A DNA stretch of 51,976 nucleotides, from NCBI GenBank assembly GCA_944383545.1, contig CALWPY010000014.1, positions 1 through 51,976 on the forward strand, written 5' to 3'. The translations under genes were made by a program, and so were the position numbers. The notes under the pieces are model-generated. The model ran no database searches, had not been told where the DNA came from, and saw only the letters and a program-made list of their open reading frames with translations. The stretch comes from an uncultured Lachnospiraceae bacterium (GTDB lineage Bacteria > Bacillota > Clostridia > Lachnospirales > Lachnospiraceae). The stretch's first letter is position 1. The number at the start of each line of letters is the position of its first letter. This document shows positions 7,443-15,027 of this stretch, piece by piece.

Positions 7443-8343
7443 TTTCCTTACCTCCCGTAACCTTCACAAAGTAATTTTCAAGTTCCTCAGCCACAAGCTG
7501 TATTGAGGAAATTTCACAGTCCATCTTCGCAAGCCGGGAGTTAAGCATCGGCACTCTGTCCAGCCATTCATATACATACAAGGTATTTTTATCAATCACC
7601 TTAAATTTTCTTATATTCAATTCTTCCAGAGAGGTAGTTATCCTGTCAATATTTTCTGATTTTATTTCAATATAATTTGTACATTTTTCCATGAGTTCTT
7701 CCGAAGAAATCTCTTCCACCAGACGCCCGTTATTAATAATACCGTATGTATCTGCAATTTTTGAAACTTCTTCAAGAATGTGGCTGGATATCATTATCGT
7801 TATATTTTTTTCTTTATTAAGTCTGAGCAGGGTTTCCCTTACCTCTATAATTCCCTGAGGATCCAGTCCGTTAATAGGCTCATCTAAAATAAGAATATCC
7901 GGCTCTCCCGCCAGCGCCATGGCTATTCCCAACCGCTGCTTCATCCCAAGGGAATATTTTTTTACATGCTTTTTACCTGCATCAGTAAGCCCTACCAGGC
8001 CTATCAGTTCTTCTATATATCCTTCTTTCCTGATACCCATGCATATACATTTCATCTTAAGATTTTCATATGCATTCATATTCGGATACAGTCCCGGAGC
8101 CTCTATAAGACTCCCTATTCTGCTGAAATACCTGCCCGTCTCTCCTTCGCCGAAGAGCTTAATCTCTCCCGAATCCGGCTCAGATAATCCGCAAAGCATT
8201 TTCATGCAGGTAGTTTTTCCTGCTCCGTTTCGCCCTATAAATCCGTAGATTTCGCCCTTTTTAATATGAATACTGACACTATCCACAGCTTTATGGTTTC
8301 TGAATTTTTTTGTAAGCTGATTTGTTTCAATTAAATAGTCCAT
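7435..8343 (-). CDS. ABC transporter ATP-binding protein (BcrA-like)
   Basis: A 302-residue ATPase with Walker A GRNGAGKTT (residues 38-46), signature YSLGMKQRLGIAMA, Walker B ILILDEP and a switch His in SSHILEEV. Its C-terminal extension of about 80 residues is typical of BcrA/CcmA-like exporters. It energises the membrane partner encoded immediately downstream. The pair is flanked by a response regulator and a kinase in one operon, a layout used for inducible resistance to peptide antibiotics. Confidence 0.92.
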   Translation of the reverse strand: MDYLIETNQLTKKFRNHKAVDSVSIHIKKGEIYGFIGRNGAGKTTCMKMLCGLSEPDSGEIKLFGEGETGRYFSRIGSLIEAPGLYPNMNAYENLKMKCICMGIRKEGYIEELIGLVGLTDAGKKHVKKYSLGMKQRLGIAMALAGEPDILILDEPINGLDPQGIIEVRETLLRLNKEKNITIMISSHILEEVSKIADTYGIINNGRLVEEISSEELMEKCTNYIEIKSENIDRITTSLEELNIRKFKVIDKNTLYVYEWLDRVPMLNSRLAKMDCEISSIQLVAEELENYFVKVTGGKENE

Positions 8344-8440
8344 ACTTTTCTCCTTTTCCTTTATTTCCGTTTTCTACATTATGCAATTTACATATCAACA
8401 AATCGCAAAGAAAAGTTTAAGAAATGTTAAAGACTTATTT

Positions 8441-9112
8441 TTATTTTGCCAGTCGGAATCCTATTCCCCATATCGTTTCTATATATTCCTCATCCGTAAT
8501 TTTTTTAATTTTCTGCCTTATATTGCTTATATGTACGTTAATTGTCTTATCTTCACCTATATAATAATCATCCCATGCGCAGGAATATATTTCCTGCTTG
8601 CTGAATACCTTATTAGGATTTCTTAACATAAGCTCAAGAATTTTATATTCCTGAAGCGTAAACTGTATAACATGTCCCTCCAGCGAAATTTCATGGCTGT
8701 CGGTATCAAGGGTAAGCTCTTTATATTTTAATATATCCGGTGTTTCTGCTCTGCTGCTTCTTCTTAAAGCTGCGATAATACGAGCCTTCAGTTCCTTTAA
8801 GTCAAACGGCTTTGTTATATAATCATCAGCTCCGAGTGTCAGCATATCCACCTTGGTATCCAGTTCATCTTTTGCAGATATTACTATAAAAGGCGTATTT
8901 GTGATTTTTTCCGCTTCCCTTAAAAGCTCCTCACCGCTGATTCCGGGCAACATTAAATCGAGCAGGATAATTGAATATTTTTCCTGCCCGATTCTAAGCA
9001 AACCTTCCGTTCCGGAATATGCGCTTACACATTCATAGCCTTCCTGGGAAAGCGCCTCCTTTATCATTCCATTTATATCTGCATCATCTTCTATAATTAA
9101 TACTTTTTCCAT
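8441..9112 (-). CDS. OmpR/PhoB-type response regulator of ABC-exporter operon
   Basis: A 223-residue regulator with receiver acidic residues at 8-10, phosphoacceptor Asp52 (LLDLMLPGI), conserved ITKPF Lys, and a winged-helix domain (FTLQEYKILELM) ending TIWGIGFRL. It leads the operon regulator-ATPase-permease-kinase; its partner kinase is encoded last, three genes away. A gap of 97 bases separates it from the ATPase gene, which may have its own promoter. Confidence 0.95.
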   Translation of the reverse strand: MEKVLIIEDDADINGMIKEALSQEGYECVSAYSGTEGLLRIGQEKYSIILLDLMLPGISGEELLREAEKITNTPFIVISAKDELDTKVDMLTLGADDYITKPFDLKELKARIIAALRRSSRAETPDILKYKELTLDTDSHEISLEGHVIQFTLQEYKILELMLRNPNKVFSKQEIYSCAWDDYYIGEDKTINVHISNIRQKIKKITDEEYIETIWGIGFRLAK

Positions 9113-9180
9113 ATCGGCACTAAATGCAGGAATTCACATAAAACCACCCTGCACATCCCTTCATATATTTGAGCAATCAT

Positions 9181-9621
9181 TTAATTAATGTTTTTAGTAT
9201 AATTATCTGTGATTGTCACATTTAAATCCGAATCTATGCTCAGACTGTACACTGCTATCTCAGCCCTTATTACTCCGTCTTCCGAGCTGTAATGCTTTGT
9301 AAAGCTCAAATCCGTTTCTCCCTCCTGCACACCAAGAAAACAGAATTTATATAAGCCCGAAACACAGTCCGAATTTTGCAGGAAAAGATGCGTTTTGTCA
9401 TAATCCGTAAGCTCCCATGAGTAATCTCCCGAAACACCTGCATCAAGCTCTATACTTGCCGAATCAGGAACTCCTTCCTCCATAAGCTCAGTGTAAGATT
9501 TAATCACAGGAGTCTTGCCCTGATTTTCAGCATCATCTGTAATTCGGAAATCTAAAAATCCGCACCCTGTAAATAATAACATTATAATAAGCACCGGTAA
9601 AACTAATAATATCTTCCTCAT
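9181..9621 (-). CDS. Lipoprotein with chagasin-like (inhibitor I42) fold
   Basis: The 146-residue product starts with a lipoprotein signal peptide (LLFTGC, lipid-modified Cys20 with the start at 9621). The mature part contains GDYSWEL and, about 30 residues later, GVQEGETDLSFTKHY, which resembles the GYxW and PGTTTLTFEY strands of chagasin-type cysteine-protease inhibitors. The characteristic NPTTG loop is replaced by AGVSG, so inhibitory activity is doubtful. Another in-frame ATG lies 6 bases upstream but abuts the GAGGG site. It lies 69 bases upstream of the exporter-operon regulator in the same direction. Fold assignment is by eye. Confidence 0.55.
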   Translation of the reverse strand: MRKILLVLPVLIIMLLFTGCGFLDFRITDDAENQGKTPVIKSYTELMEEGVPDSASIELDAGVSGDYSWELTDYDKTHLFLQNSDCVSGLYKFCFLGVQEGETDLSFTKHYSSEDGVIRAEIAVYSLSIDSDLNVTITDNYTKNIN

Positions 9622-9737
9622 TTCCATCCCTCTTTTCTTAATATATAATTTGCGCCTGAGTTTACACGCAATAAAGAAAAAACATAAACATTGTGCTTAA
9701 ATCATACTATATTTTTTCCCTTTGTTTTTTAAGAAAA

Positions 9738-9774
9738 GCAGGAGATATTATTAAGATATTCTTAATTCACCTGC
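9738..9774 (-). terminator. Imperfect hairpin terminator after small HTH gene
   Basis: GCAGG (9738-9742) pairs with CCTGC (9770-9774), with inner pairing between TTAAGA and TCTTAA-type segments; leftward the RNA runs into UUUUCUUAAAAAA. It separates the small HTH gene from the lipoprotein gene. Confidence 0.5.
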
Positions 9775-9777
9775 ATT

Positions 9778-9960
9778 TTAAATTTTTTTGTCAAGTTGTA
9801 GTTTATAGTTCAACAAAACCAAAAGATATTCCGAAACCCTCTTTTTTCCGTTTTCCACATCCTCCAAAAGCTCACATGGAATACCGGAATATTCAGAAAA
9901 CTCTTTTCTGTTCATGCCCGCCATGGTACGCAACTTAATTATTTCATCACTCTGGTTCAT
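9778..9960 (-). CDS. Small XRE-family helix-turn-helix protein
   Basis: A 60-residue protein consisting of little more than one HTH: IIKLRTMAGMNRKEFSEYSG then IPCELLEDVENGKKRVSEY matches Cro/CI-type helices 1-4. The ATG at 9960 is chosen; an in-frame TTG lies 15 bases upstream. It follows metY by 56 bases in the same direction, so it may be the last gene of the cysK-Rrf2-metY transcript. Target unknown. Confidence 0.7.
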   Translation of the reverse strand: MNQSDEIIKLRTMAGMNRKEFSEYSGIPCELLEDVENGKKRVSEYLLVLLNYKLQLDKKI

Positions 9961-10016
9961 TCTTTCATATCCCAAATCTGATACTTAATGATTTAAATAT
10001 ACTTGAATTGGGTTAT

Positions 10017-11324
10017 TTAGTCAACATCATGTTCCACTGTTTTAAATGCCTCGTCCAAATCCTCAATAATGTCATCTATATGCTCCGTACCTATAGACAA
10101 ACGAATTGTATTTGGCTTTATATTCTGTTCCTTCTGCTCCTCAGAATTAAGCTCTGAGTGAGTTGTTGATGCAGGATGAATCACAAGACTCTTTACGTCT
10201 GCCACATTTGCAAGCAGTGAAAAAAGCTTCAGGTTATCAATAAATTTCTGTGCAGTTTTTTCATCTCCCTTTATTTCAAAGGTAAAAATAGAGCCTCCAC
10301 CGTTAGGGAAATATTTTTTATATAACCTTTTCTGCTCATCATCACAGGTTACGGAAGGATGATTTACCCTTTCCACAAGCGGATGATTGTTAAGATATTC
10401 CACTACTTTAAGGGCATTTTCCACATGGCGCTCAACCCTGAGCGAAAGTGTTTCAAGACCCTGAAGAAATAAAAACGAATGAAACGGTGAAAGTGAAGCC
10501 CCCGTATCACGAAGTAGAATTGCACGAATTCTTGTAACAAAAGCTGCCGCTCCTGCAGCATCAAAAAAGCTTATTCCGTGGTAGCTTGGATTTGGCTCGG
10601 TAAACTGAGGAAATTTTCCTGACGCACCCCAGTCAAATTTACCTCCGTCAACTATTATTCCTCCAATGGTTGTTCCATGTCCGCCGATGAACTTTGTCGC
10701 AGAATGTACTACTATATCCGCGCCGTATGAAATCGGTCTTATAAGATATGGAGTTCCAAACGTATTGTCAATCACGAGAGGTATACCATGTGCATGCGCA
10801 ATATCCGCAATCGCTGAAATATCTGAAACCTCAGAATTTGGATTTCCGAGAGTTTCTATATATATGGCCTTTGTATTTTCCTTAATTGCATTTTCATAAC
10901 TTCTTAAATCAAGGGGGTCAACAAAGGTTGTTTCAATACCATAATCCACCAGCGTGTGTGCCAGCAGGTTATATGTTCCTCCATAAATGTTTTTAGCCGC
11001 AACTATGTGGTCACCCCTCATCGCCAGATTTTGAATAGTATATGTTACGGCTGCCGCTCCCGATGCCACGGCAAGTGCAGCCACACCTCCTTCAAGAGCC
11101 GCTACTCTCCTTTCAAACACATCCGTGGTTGGATTTGTCAGTCTGCTGTAAATATTTCCCGCATCCTTTAATGCAAATCTGTCAGCGGCATGCTGTGAAT
11201 TTTTAAATACATATGATGAAGACTGATAAATAGGAACTGCCCTTGCATCCGTCACCGGGTCCGGTGCTTCCTGTCCCACATGAATCTGTAAGGTTTCAAA
11301 TCTATAATTTCTTTCTTTGCTCAT
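10017..11324 (-). CDS. metY: O-acetylhomoserine sulfhydrylase (PLP enzyme)
   Basis: A 435-residue Cys/Met-metabolism PLP enzyme of normal length for O-acetylhomoserine sulfhydrylases. PLP-binding Lys211 sits in HSATKFIGGHG; substrate-binding motifs YSRLTNPT (59-66), NIYGGTYNL and the IDNTFGTPYL segment are present. It makes homocysteine from O-acetylhomoserine and sulfide. A MetB/MetC role is less likely given the length and GGHGTTIGG signature. It is downstream of cysK and an Rrf2 regulator with a 63-base gap, so the three form a sulfide-assimilation operon. No SAM riboswitch was seen upstream. Confidence 0.92.
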   Translation of the reverse strand: MSKERNYRFETLQIHVGQEAPDPVTDARAVPIYQSSSYVFKNSQHAADRFALKDAGNIYSRLTNPTTDVFERRVAALEGGVAALAVASGAAAVTYTIQNLAMRGDHIVAAKNIYGGTYNLLAHTLVDYGIETTFVDPLDLRSYENAIKENTKAIYIETLGNPNSEVSDISAIADIAHAHGIPLVIDNTFGTPYLIRPISYGADIVVHSATKFIGGHGTTIGGIIVDGGKFDWGASGKFPQFTEPNPSYHGISFFDAAGAAAFVTRIRAILLRDTGASLSPFHSFLFLQGLETLSLRVERHVENALKVVEYLNNHPLVERVNHPSVTCDDEQKRLYKKYFPNGGGSIFTFEIKGDEKTAQKFIDNLKLFSLLANVADVKSLVIHPASTTHSELNSEEQKEQNIKPNTIRLSIGTEHIDDIIEDLDEAFKTVEHDVD

Positions 11325-11387
11325 AATTACCTCCGTAAATTGAGTATAATAATTGCCATAAAAAATATGACTTTTTGACCCTTGGTA

Positions 11388-11822
11388 TCAAATATTGTAA
11401 TCGTTTACTTTCGCCATCTGCCATTCAACAAGGTCAGCAAGAGTTATAGTATCTACCACGCTTTTAATTGCTTCATCCAGTTTTTCCCACAGTATAATCG
11501 TGGCACATTCACACTCTCTTAAGCATTCGTTTTCATCGCCTTCCATACACGCAACAGGCGCAAGGCTTCCCTCAGTAAGTCTTAAAATCATTCCTGCGGT
11601 ATATTCCTTAGGATCCTTTGTAAGCCTGTATCCGCCCTGAGGGCCCCTGATACTTTTTACAAATCCCGCCTTATTAAGTGTTGAAATAATCTGCTCCAGA
11701 TACTTGCCTGATATTCCCTGCCTTCTGGCTATATCCTTTATTCTTACGGGCTCTCCGCTATTATTAATTGCCAAATCAAGCATGAGCCTTAGTGCATATC
11801 TGCCCTTTGTGGAAATTTTCAT
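11388..11822 (-). CDS. Rrf2-family regulator (CymR/IscR-like) of sulfur metabolism
   Basis: A 144-residue Rrf2 protein: winged helix (STKGRYALRLMLDLA, ISGKYLEQIISTLNKAG, VRGPQGGYRL-type wing) and a dimer helix. Cysteines at 92, 100, 104 and 106 resemble, but do not match in spacing, the three Fe-S ligands of IscR. It lies between cysK and metY. In Bacillus and Staphylococcus, CymR represses sulfur genes in complex with CysK. The protein ends DYNI, similar to the Ile-ended C-terminus by which serine acetyltransferase docks into CysK, which supports a CymR-like mechanism. Start is supported by GGAGG 7 bases upstream. Confidence 0.88.
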   Translation of the reverse strand: MKISTKGRYALRLMLDLAINNSGEPVRIKDIARRQGISGKYLEQIISTLNKAGFVKSIRGPQGGYRLTKDPKEYTAGMILRLTEGSLAPVACMEGDENECLRECECATIILWEKLDEAIKSVVDTITLADLVEWQMAKVNDYNI

Positions 11823-11855
11823 AACCCTACCTCCAAATCATAACAAGTTATGAAA

Positions 11856-12788
11856 TTATTCCGTAAACATCGGTGTGGAAAGATATCTGTCTCCTGTATC
11901 AGGAAGGAGTACAACTATATTTTTCCCTTCATTTTCAGGTCTTTCCGCCAGTATTTTAGCCGCATGAAGCGCAGCTCCCGAAGAAATACCCACGAGTATT
12001 CCCTCAATCTTTCCGAATTCACGTCCTGCCGCAAATGCATCCTCATTTTCTATGGTAATTATCTCATCATAGATTTCTGTATTTAATGTGTCAGGCACAA
12101 ACCCTGCACCTATACCCTGAATCTTATGTGGTCCTGCAGTCCCTTTTGAAAGGACGGGTGAAGCCGCAGGCTCCATCGCCACCACTTTTATATCAGGATT
12201 TTTGGATTTTAAATACTCGCCTGTTCCTGACAAAGTTCCTCCTGTACCTACTCCCGCAACAAAAATATCCACATTTCCGTCCGTATCTTCCCATATTTCC
12301 GGTCCCGTAGTTCTTTTATGTGTTTCCGGATTTGCAGGATTTACAAACTGTCCCGGTATAAATGCATTAGGTATTTCTTTTGCAAGCTCATCTGCCTTTT
12401 CTATTGCCCCTGTCATGCCCTTTGCTCCGTCCGTAAGCACAAGCTCCGCACCATAAGCCTTGAGAAGATTTCTTCTTTCCACGCTCATTGTCTCAGGCAT
12501 TGTGAGTATAATTCTATATCCTCTTGCCGCTGCTATCGAAGCAAGTCCTATTCCGGTATTTCCGCTGGTCGGCTCAATAATTACAGAATCAGGCTTAAGA
12601 AGTCCCTTTTCTTCTGCATCCTTTATCATTGCAAATGCAATCCTGTCCTTTACACTTCCTGCCGGATTAAAATACTCCAGTTTTACAAATATATTTGCTT
12701 TAACACCGTTTCTCTTTTCATAATTTTTAGCATGAAGCAAAGGCGTTCTTCCTATAAGTTCCGTTACATCCTCATAAATTTTTGACAT
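11856..12788 (-). CDS. cysK: Cysteine synthase A (O-acetylserine sulfhydrylase)
   Basis: A 310-residue PLP enzyme with PLP-binding Lys47 in [10 protein letters not shown], the substrate loop [11 protein letters not shown], the [10 protein letters not shown] phosphate-binding loop and the [11 protein letters not shown] segment; the end [11 protein letters not shown] is typical of CysK. It condenses O-acetylserine with sulfide to give cysteine. It is first in the cysK-Rrf2-metY operon, with a perfect promoter 136 bases upstream and an unusual 100-bp structured repeat in its leader. Confidence 0.95.
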   Translation of the reverse strand: MSKIYEDVTELIGRTPLLHAKNYEKRNGVKANIFVKLEYFNPAGSVKDRIAFAMIKDAEEKGLLKPDSVIIEPTSGNTGIGLASIAAARGYRIILTMPETMSVERRNLLKAYGAELVLTDGAKGMTGAIEKADELAKEIPNAFIPGQFVNPANPETHKRTTGPEIWEDTDGNVDIFVAGVGTGGTLSGTGEYLKSKNPDIKVVAMEPAASPVLSKGTAGPHKIQGIGAGFVPDTLNTEIYDEIITIENEDAFAAGREFGKIEGILVGISSGAALHAAKILAERPENEGKNIVVLLPDTGDRYLSTPMFTE

Positions 12789-12801
12789 TTATCATCTCTC
12801 C

Positions 12802-12901
12802 TTAATATCATTTCATGTCGCCTGTCGGCTCCATGTGGGTTTTCGCCTTATGTCGATGTCCGCAAGCGCACATCGCCGCAAGGCTCATTATTTCATATTA
12901 A
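12802..12901. repeat. ~100-bp imperfect palindromic element in cysK leader
   Basis: Both ends read TTAATAT inward (12802-12808 and, inverted, 12895-12901), followed by similar ATGAAAT/GCC segments. The centre is GC-rich and folds as nested stems at 12845-12884 (GCCTT with AAGGC; CGATGT with ACATCG). It is more GC-rich than its surroundings. It could be a MITE/REP-like repeat or a regulatory leader. Whether copies occur elsewhere cannot be told from this window. Confidence 0.45.
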
Positions 12902-12923
12902 CTTAGTAGGTTTTATGGGATTT

Positions 12924-12952
12924 ATTATAGGATTTACATATAGCTTTGTCAA
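12924..12952 (-). promoter_or_regulatory. Sigma-A promoter of cysK operon
   Basis: On the minus strand TTGACA (12947-12952) and TATAAT (12924-12929) are separated by 17 bp, all consensus. Just downstream, over the expected start, lies AAACCTACTAAGTTAATATG (12895-12914), an A/T-rich half-palindrome of the kind Rrf2 regulators bind. The promoter is secure; the operator reading is a guess. Confidence 0.85.
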
Positions 12953-12974
12953 CATCCAAATATTTCATACTGTA

Positions 12975-13002
12975 TTGCGGAAATTTTTATAATATGTATA
13001 AT
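12975..13002 (+). promoter_or_regulatory. Possible promoter of the 5-formyl-THF cyclo-ligase gene
   Basis: TTGCGG (12975-12980) and TATAAT (12997-13002) are spaced by 16 bp, 32 bases before the start codon. A second TATAAT overlaps upstream at about 12988, so the exact boxes are uncertain. Confidence 0.45.
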
Positions 13003-13034
13003 AATTAAATAACCTGATTTTCAGAGGAATTGTC

Positions 13035-13589
13035 ATGGAAGAAAAAAACATAATAAGAAAAAGAATACTCAAAATAAGAAAAGAAATGAACGAAGAAACT
13101 GTTCATTATCTTTCAGAATTTATTTGCGAAAAAATTTGCAATACAAATTCATATAAAAATTCCAAAAATATCTGTCTCTATTTTTCTGTAAATAATGAAG
13201 TAAATTTAAAATATATTATTCCTGAAGCCGAAGCATCAGAAAAGAAAATCTATTTTCCAAAGGTTACAGGAAAAACAATGGATTTTTATCTCTATGACAA
13301 ATCAGCAGGTTTTTCCAAGGGCAGCTTTGGAATCATGGAGCCTGTTTCAGACATCAGACTTATACCTGATGATAAAACTCTTATCATCATGCCCGGAGCA
13401 GTATTTTCTAAGGAACGTGACCGTATAGGATATGGCGGGGGATATTATGACAGATATCTATCCTGTTTTCCAGTGTGTAAAACCATTGCAGCATGCTACG
13501 ATTTTCAAATCGTTGATAAGCTTGCTTCCGAGCCGCATGACATAAAACCCGAAATCATCATAAGCGAAAAGCAATCTGTTTTTTATTAA
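13035..13589 (+). CDS. 5-formyltetrahydrofolate cyclo-ligase
   Basis: A 184-residue protein of the MTHFS family. It begins with the basic helix RKRILKIRKEMN, and has FPKVTG and the ATP/folate-binding signature DRIGYGGGYYDRYL at about residues 133-146. It converts 5-formyl-THF to 5,10-methenyl-THF with ATP. It is one of few plus-strand genes here, divergent from cysK, monocistronic, and closed by a strong hairpin. AGAGG lies 8 bases before the ATG. Confidence 0.92.
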   Translation: MEEKNIIRKRILKIRKEMNEETVHYLSEFICEKICNTNSYKNSKNICLYFSVNNEVNLKYIIPEAEASEKKIYFPKVTGKTMDFYLYDKSAGFSKGSFGIMEPVSDIRLIPDDKTLIIMPGAVFSKERDRIGYGGGYYDRYLSCFPVCKTIAACYDFQIVDKLASEPHDIKPEIIISEKQSVFY

Positions 13590-13593
13590 ACCT

Positions 13594-13649
13594 GATAAAA
13601 GAAGGGACACTCTATATGTTTTCACATATAATATGTCCCTTCTTTTATC
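13594..13649. terminator. Bidirectional terminator
   Basis: GATAAAAGAAGGGACA and TGTCCCTTCTTTTATC form a 16-bp perfect outer stem, extended by a weaker inner ATATGT stem. It separates the convergent cyclo-ligase and GH53 genes and can stop transcription from both sides. Confidence 0.88.
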
Positions 13650-13688
13650 AATATAAAGTATATATTCGCACAGTGTAACGGATAAGTT

Positions 13689-14789
13689 TTAGGTAAAGTC
13701 CCGTATCGTCTTAAGTGCCGGCAATGCATTTCCTTCATAGTCAAACAGAGCTTGATTTGCCCACTCATTTCCGCATGGACCTTTTTCACCCGTATATGCC
13801 AGAGCTTCATCTGTAGCCCAGCCACAGCCCGGTACAGGAATCCATCCCGGCTCCCAGTAATAAAAACCTCTGCCGCCCGGTACAGCTTTTATCCTCTGCA
13901 TAACTTCCTGCATGAAATCCGCCTGTCCTTTTTTGGTCATAGGATATTCAATCTTTTCAACAAGTTCAGGTCTTGTAGCCATTCCTTTTCTCTCATCAGG
14001 TCCCAATTTTTCATATGATGCATAATCATCCATGGTAAATCCCATAGACACTTCGGCAATTACAATTTCTTTTTTGTATCTTTCTGCCATGTCGTGCATG
14101 TTATAATCCAGTTCTTTTATTGTACCATGCCAGAACGGATAATAAGACATTCCTATAATATCAAAGTCTTCTCCGGTTTCAATATAATGGTCAAACCAGT
14201 CACGATACATAACATTATTTCCGCCGTTGTCAAGATGTATCATTATAGGTACCTTGTCATCCACAGCTTTTACGGCTCTTATTCCTGCACTTATATAATC
14301 AGAAATATTTTTATATTCAGGCTTCTTTCCCGTAGGCCAGAGAAGACCGTTTGTAAGTTCATTTCCGACCTGGACCATTGCAGGAGGTACATTCTCTTTG
14401 TGAAGAATTTCCATAACCTCTTTAGTATAATCATATACCGCTTTTTGAAGTTCATCTACACTGTAACCTCTCCATGCCTTTGGAACAGTCTGTTTTCCAG
14501 GGTCAGCCCAGAAATCACTGTAATGAAAGTCAAGCAACACTCCCATGCCAAGAGCCTTGGCTCTTTTTGAAAGAATTATTGTTTTTTCAATATCATTTGT
14601 ACCGGCCCCATACGGCTTTCCGTCTTCACTGTACGGATTATTCCAAAGACGGAGTCTGACAGAATTCACACCATACTTTTTCAAAATACAGAGCATATCC
14701 TCCTCCGTGCCGTTGTCAAAATATTTGGCACCACACGCTTCCTCTTCGAGAAGTGTGGAAATATCCATTCCTTTAATAAATTCTGCCAT
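13689..14789 (-). CDS. ganB: GH53 endo-beta-1,4-galactanase, apparently intracellular
   Basis: A 366-residue (beta/alpha)8 enzyme of family GH53. It begins FIKGMDIS, has VRLRLWNNPY, LLDFHYSDFWADPGKQ, and the acid/base Glu144 in VQVGNELTNG; the nucleophile is Glu246 in IVIAEVSMG. The family cleaves beta-1,4-galactan chains from pectin side chains. There is no signal peptide, unlike Bacillus GanB, and no upstream in-frame extension with one, so it should act inside the cell on imported galacto-oligosaccharides. It is the last gene of the minus-strand gan cluster. Confidence 0.92.
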   Translation of the reverse strand: MAEFIKGMDISTLLEEEACGAKYFDNGTEEDMLCILKKYGVNSVRLRLWNNPYSEDGKPYGAGTNDIEKTIILSKRAKALGMGVLLDFHYSDFWADPGKQTVPKAWRGYSVDELQKAVYDYTKEVMEILHKENVPPAMVQVGNELTNGLLWPTGKKPEYKNISDYISAGIRAVKAVDDKVPIMIHLDNGGNNVMYRDWFDHYIETGEDFDIIGMSYYPFWHGTIKELDYNMHDMAERYKKEIVIAEVSMGFTMDDYASYEKLGPDERKGMATRPELVEKIEYPMTKKGQADFMQEVMQRIKAVPGGRGFYYWEPGWIPVPGCGWATDEALAYTGEKGPCGNEWANQALFDYEGNALPALKTIRDFT

Positions 14790-14814
14790 CTCCGTCCTCC
14801 ATAATTAATAATAC

Positions 14815-15027
14815 TTAATCAAAATCCGTTATCCTGTCGTGCATTCTCTTATAACGAAATCTAATCATTTCATTTTTTTCCAGTACATCTTCTTCTGTGC
14901 CGGTATACTGACAACGGATACAGTAATATTCCTTTTTATCCTTGTCATAAAACATATCGATATCCAAATCACGCATAAAGCAGGAAGGACATCTGTAATT
15001 TAATTTGCCTTTTCCAGATTGAGCCAT
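14815..15027 (-). CDS. 70-aa zinc-ribbon protein of unknown function
   Basis: The small protein has two CxxC pairs, CPSC (residues 14-17) and CIRC (36-39), spaced as in a zinc ribbon, followed by a charged helical tail. It starts inside the preceding gene, overlapping its last 28 bases in another frame, so translation is coupled. It is followed by ganB after 25 bases. I do not recognise a named family; the position suggests a role linked to the upstream barrel protein or simply a conserved small zinc-binding protein. Confidence 0.7.
   Translation of the reverse strand: MAQSGKGKLNYRCPSCFMRDLDIDMFYDKDKKEYYCIRCQYTGTEEDVLEKNEMIRFRYKRMHDRITDFD

Noticed and set aside
11325-11387. Possible SAM riboswitch before metY
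   Set aside because: The gap is only 63 bases and no SAM-I core or terminator was found there, nor in the cysK leader.
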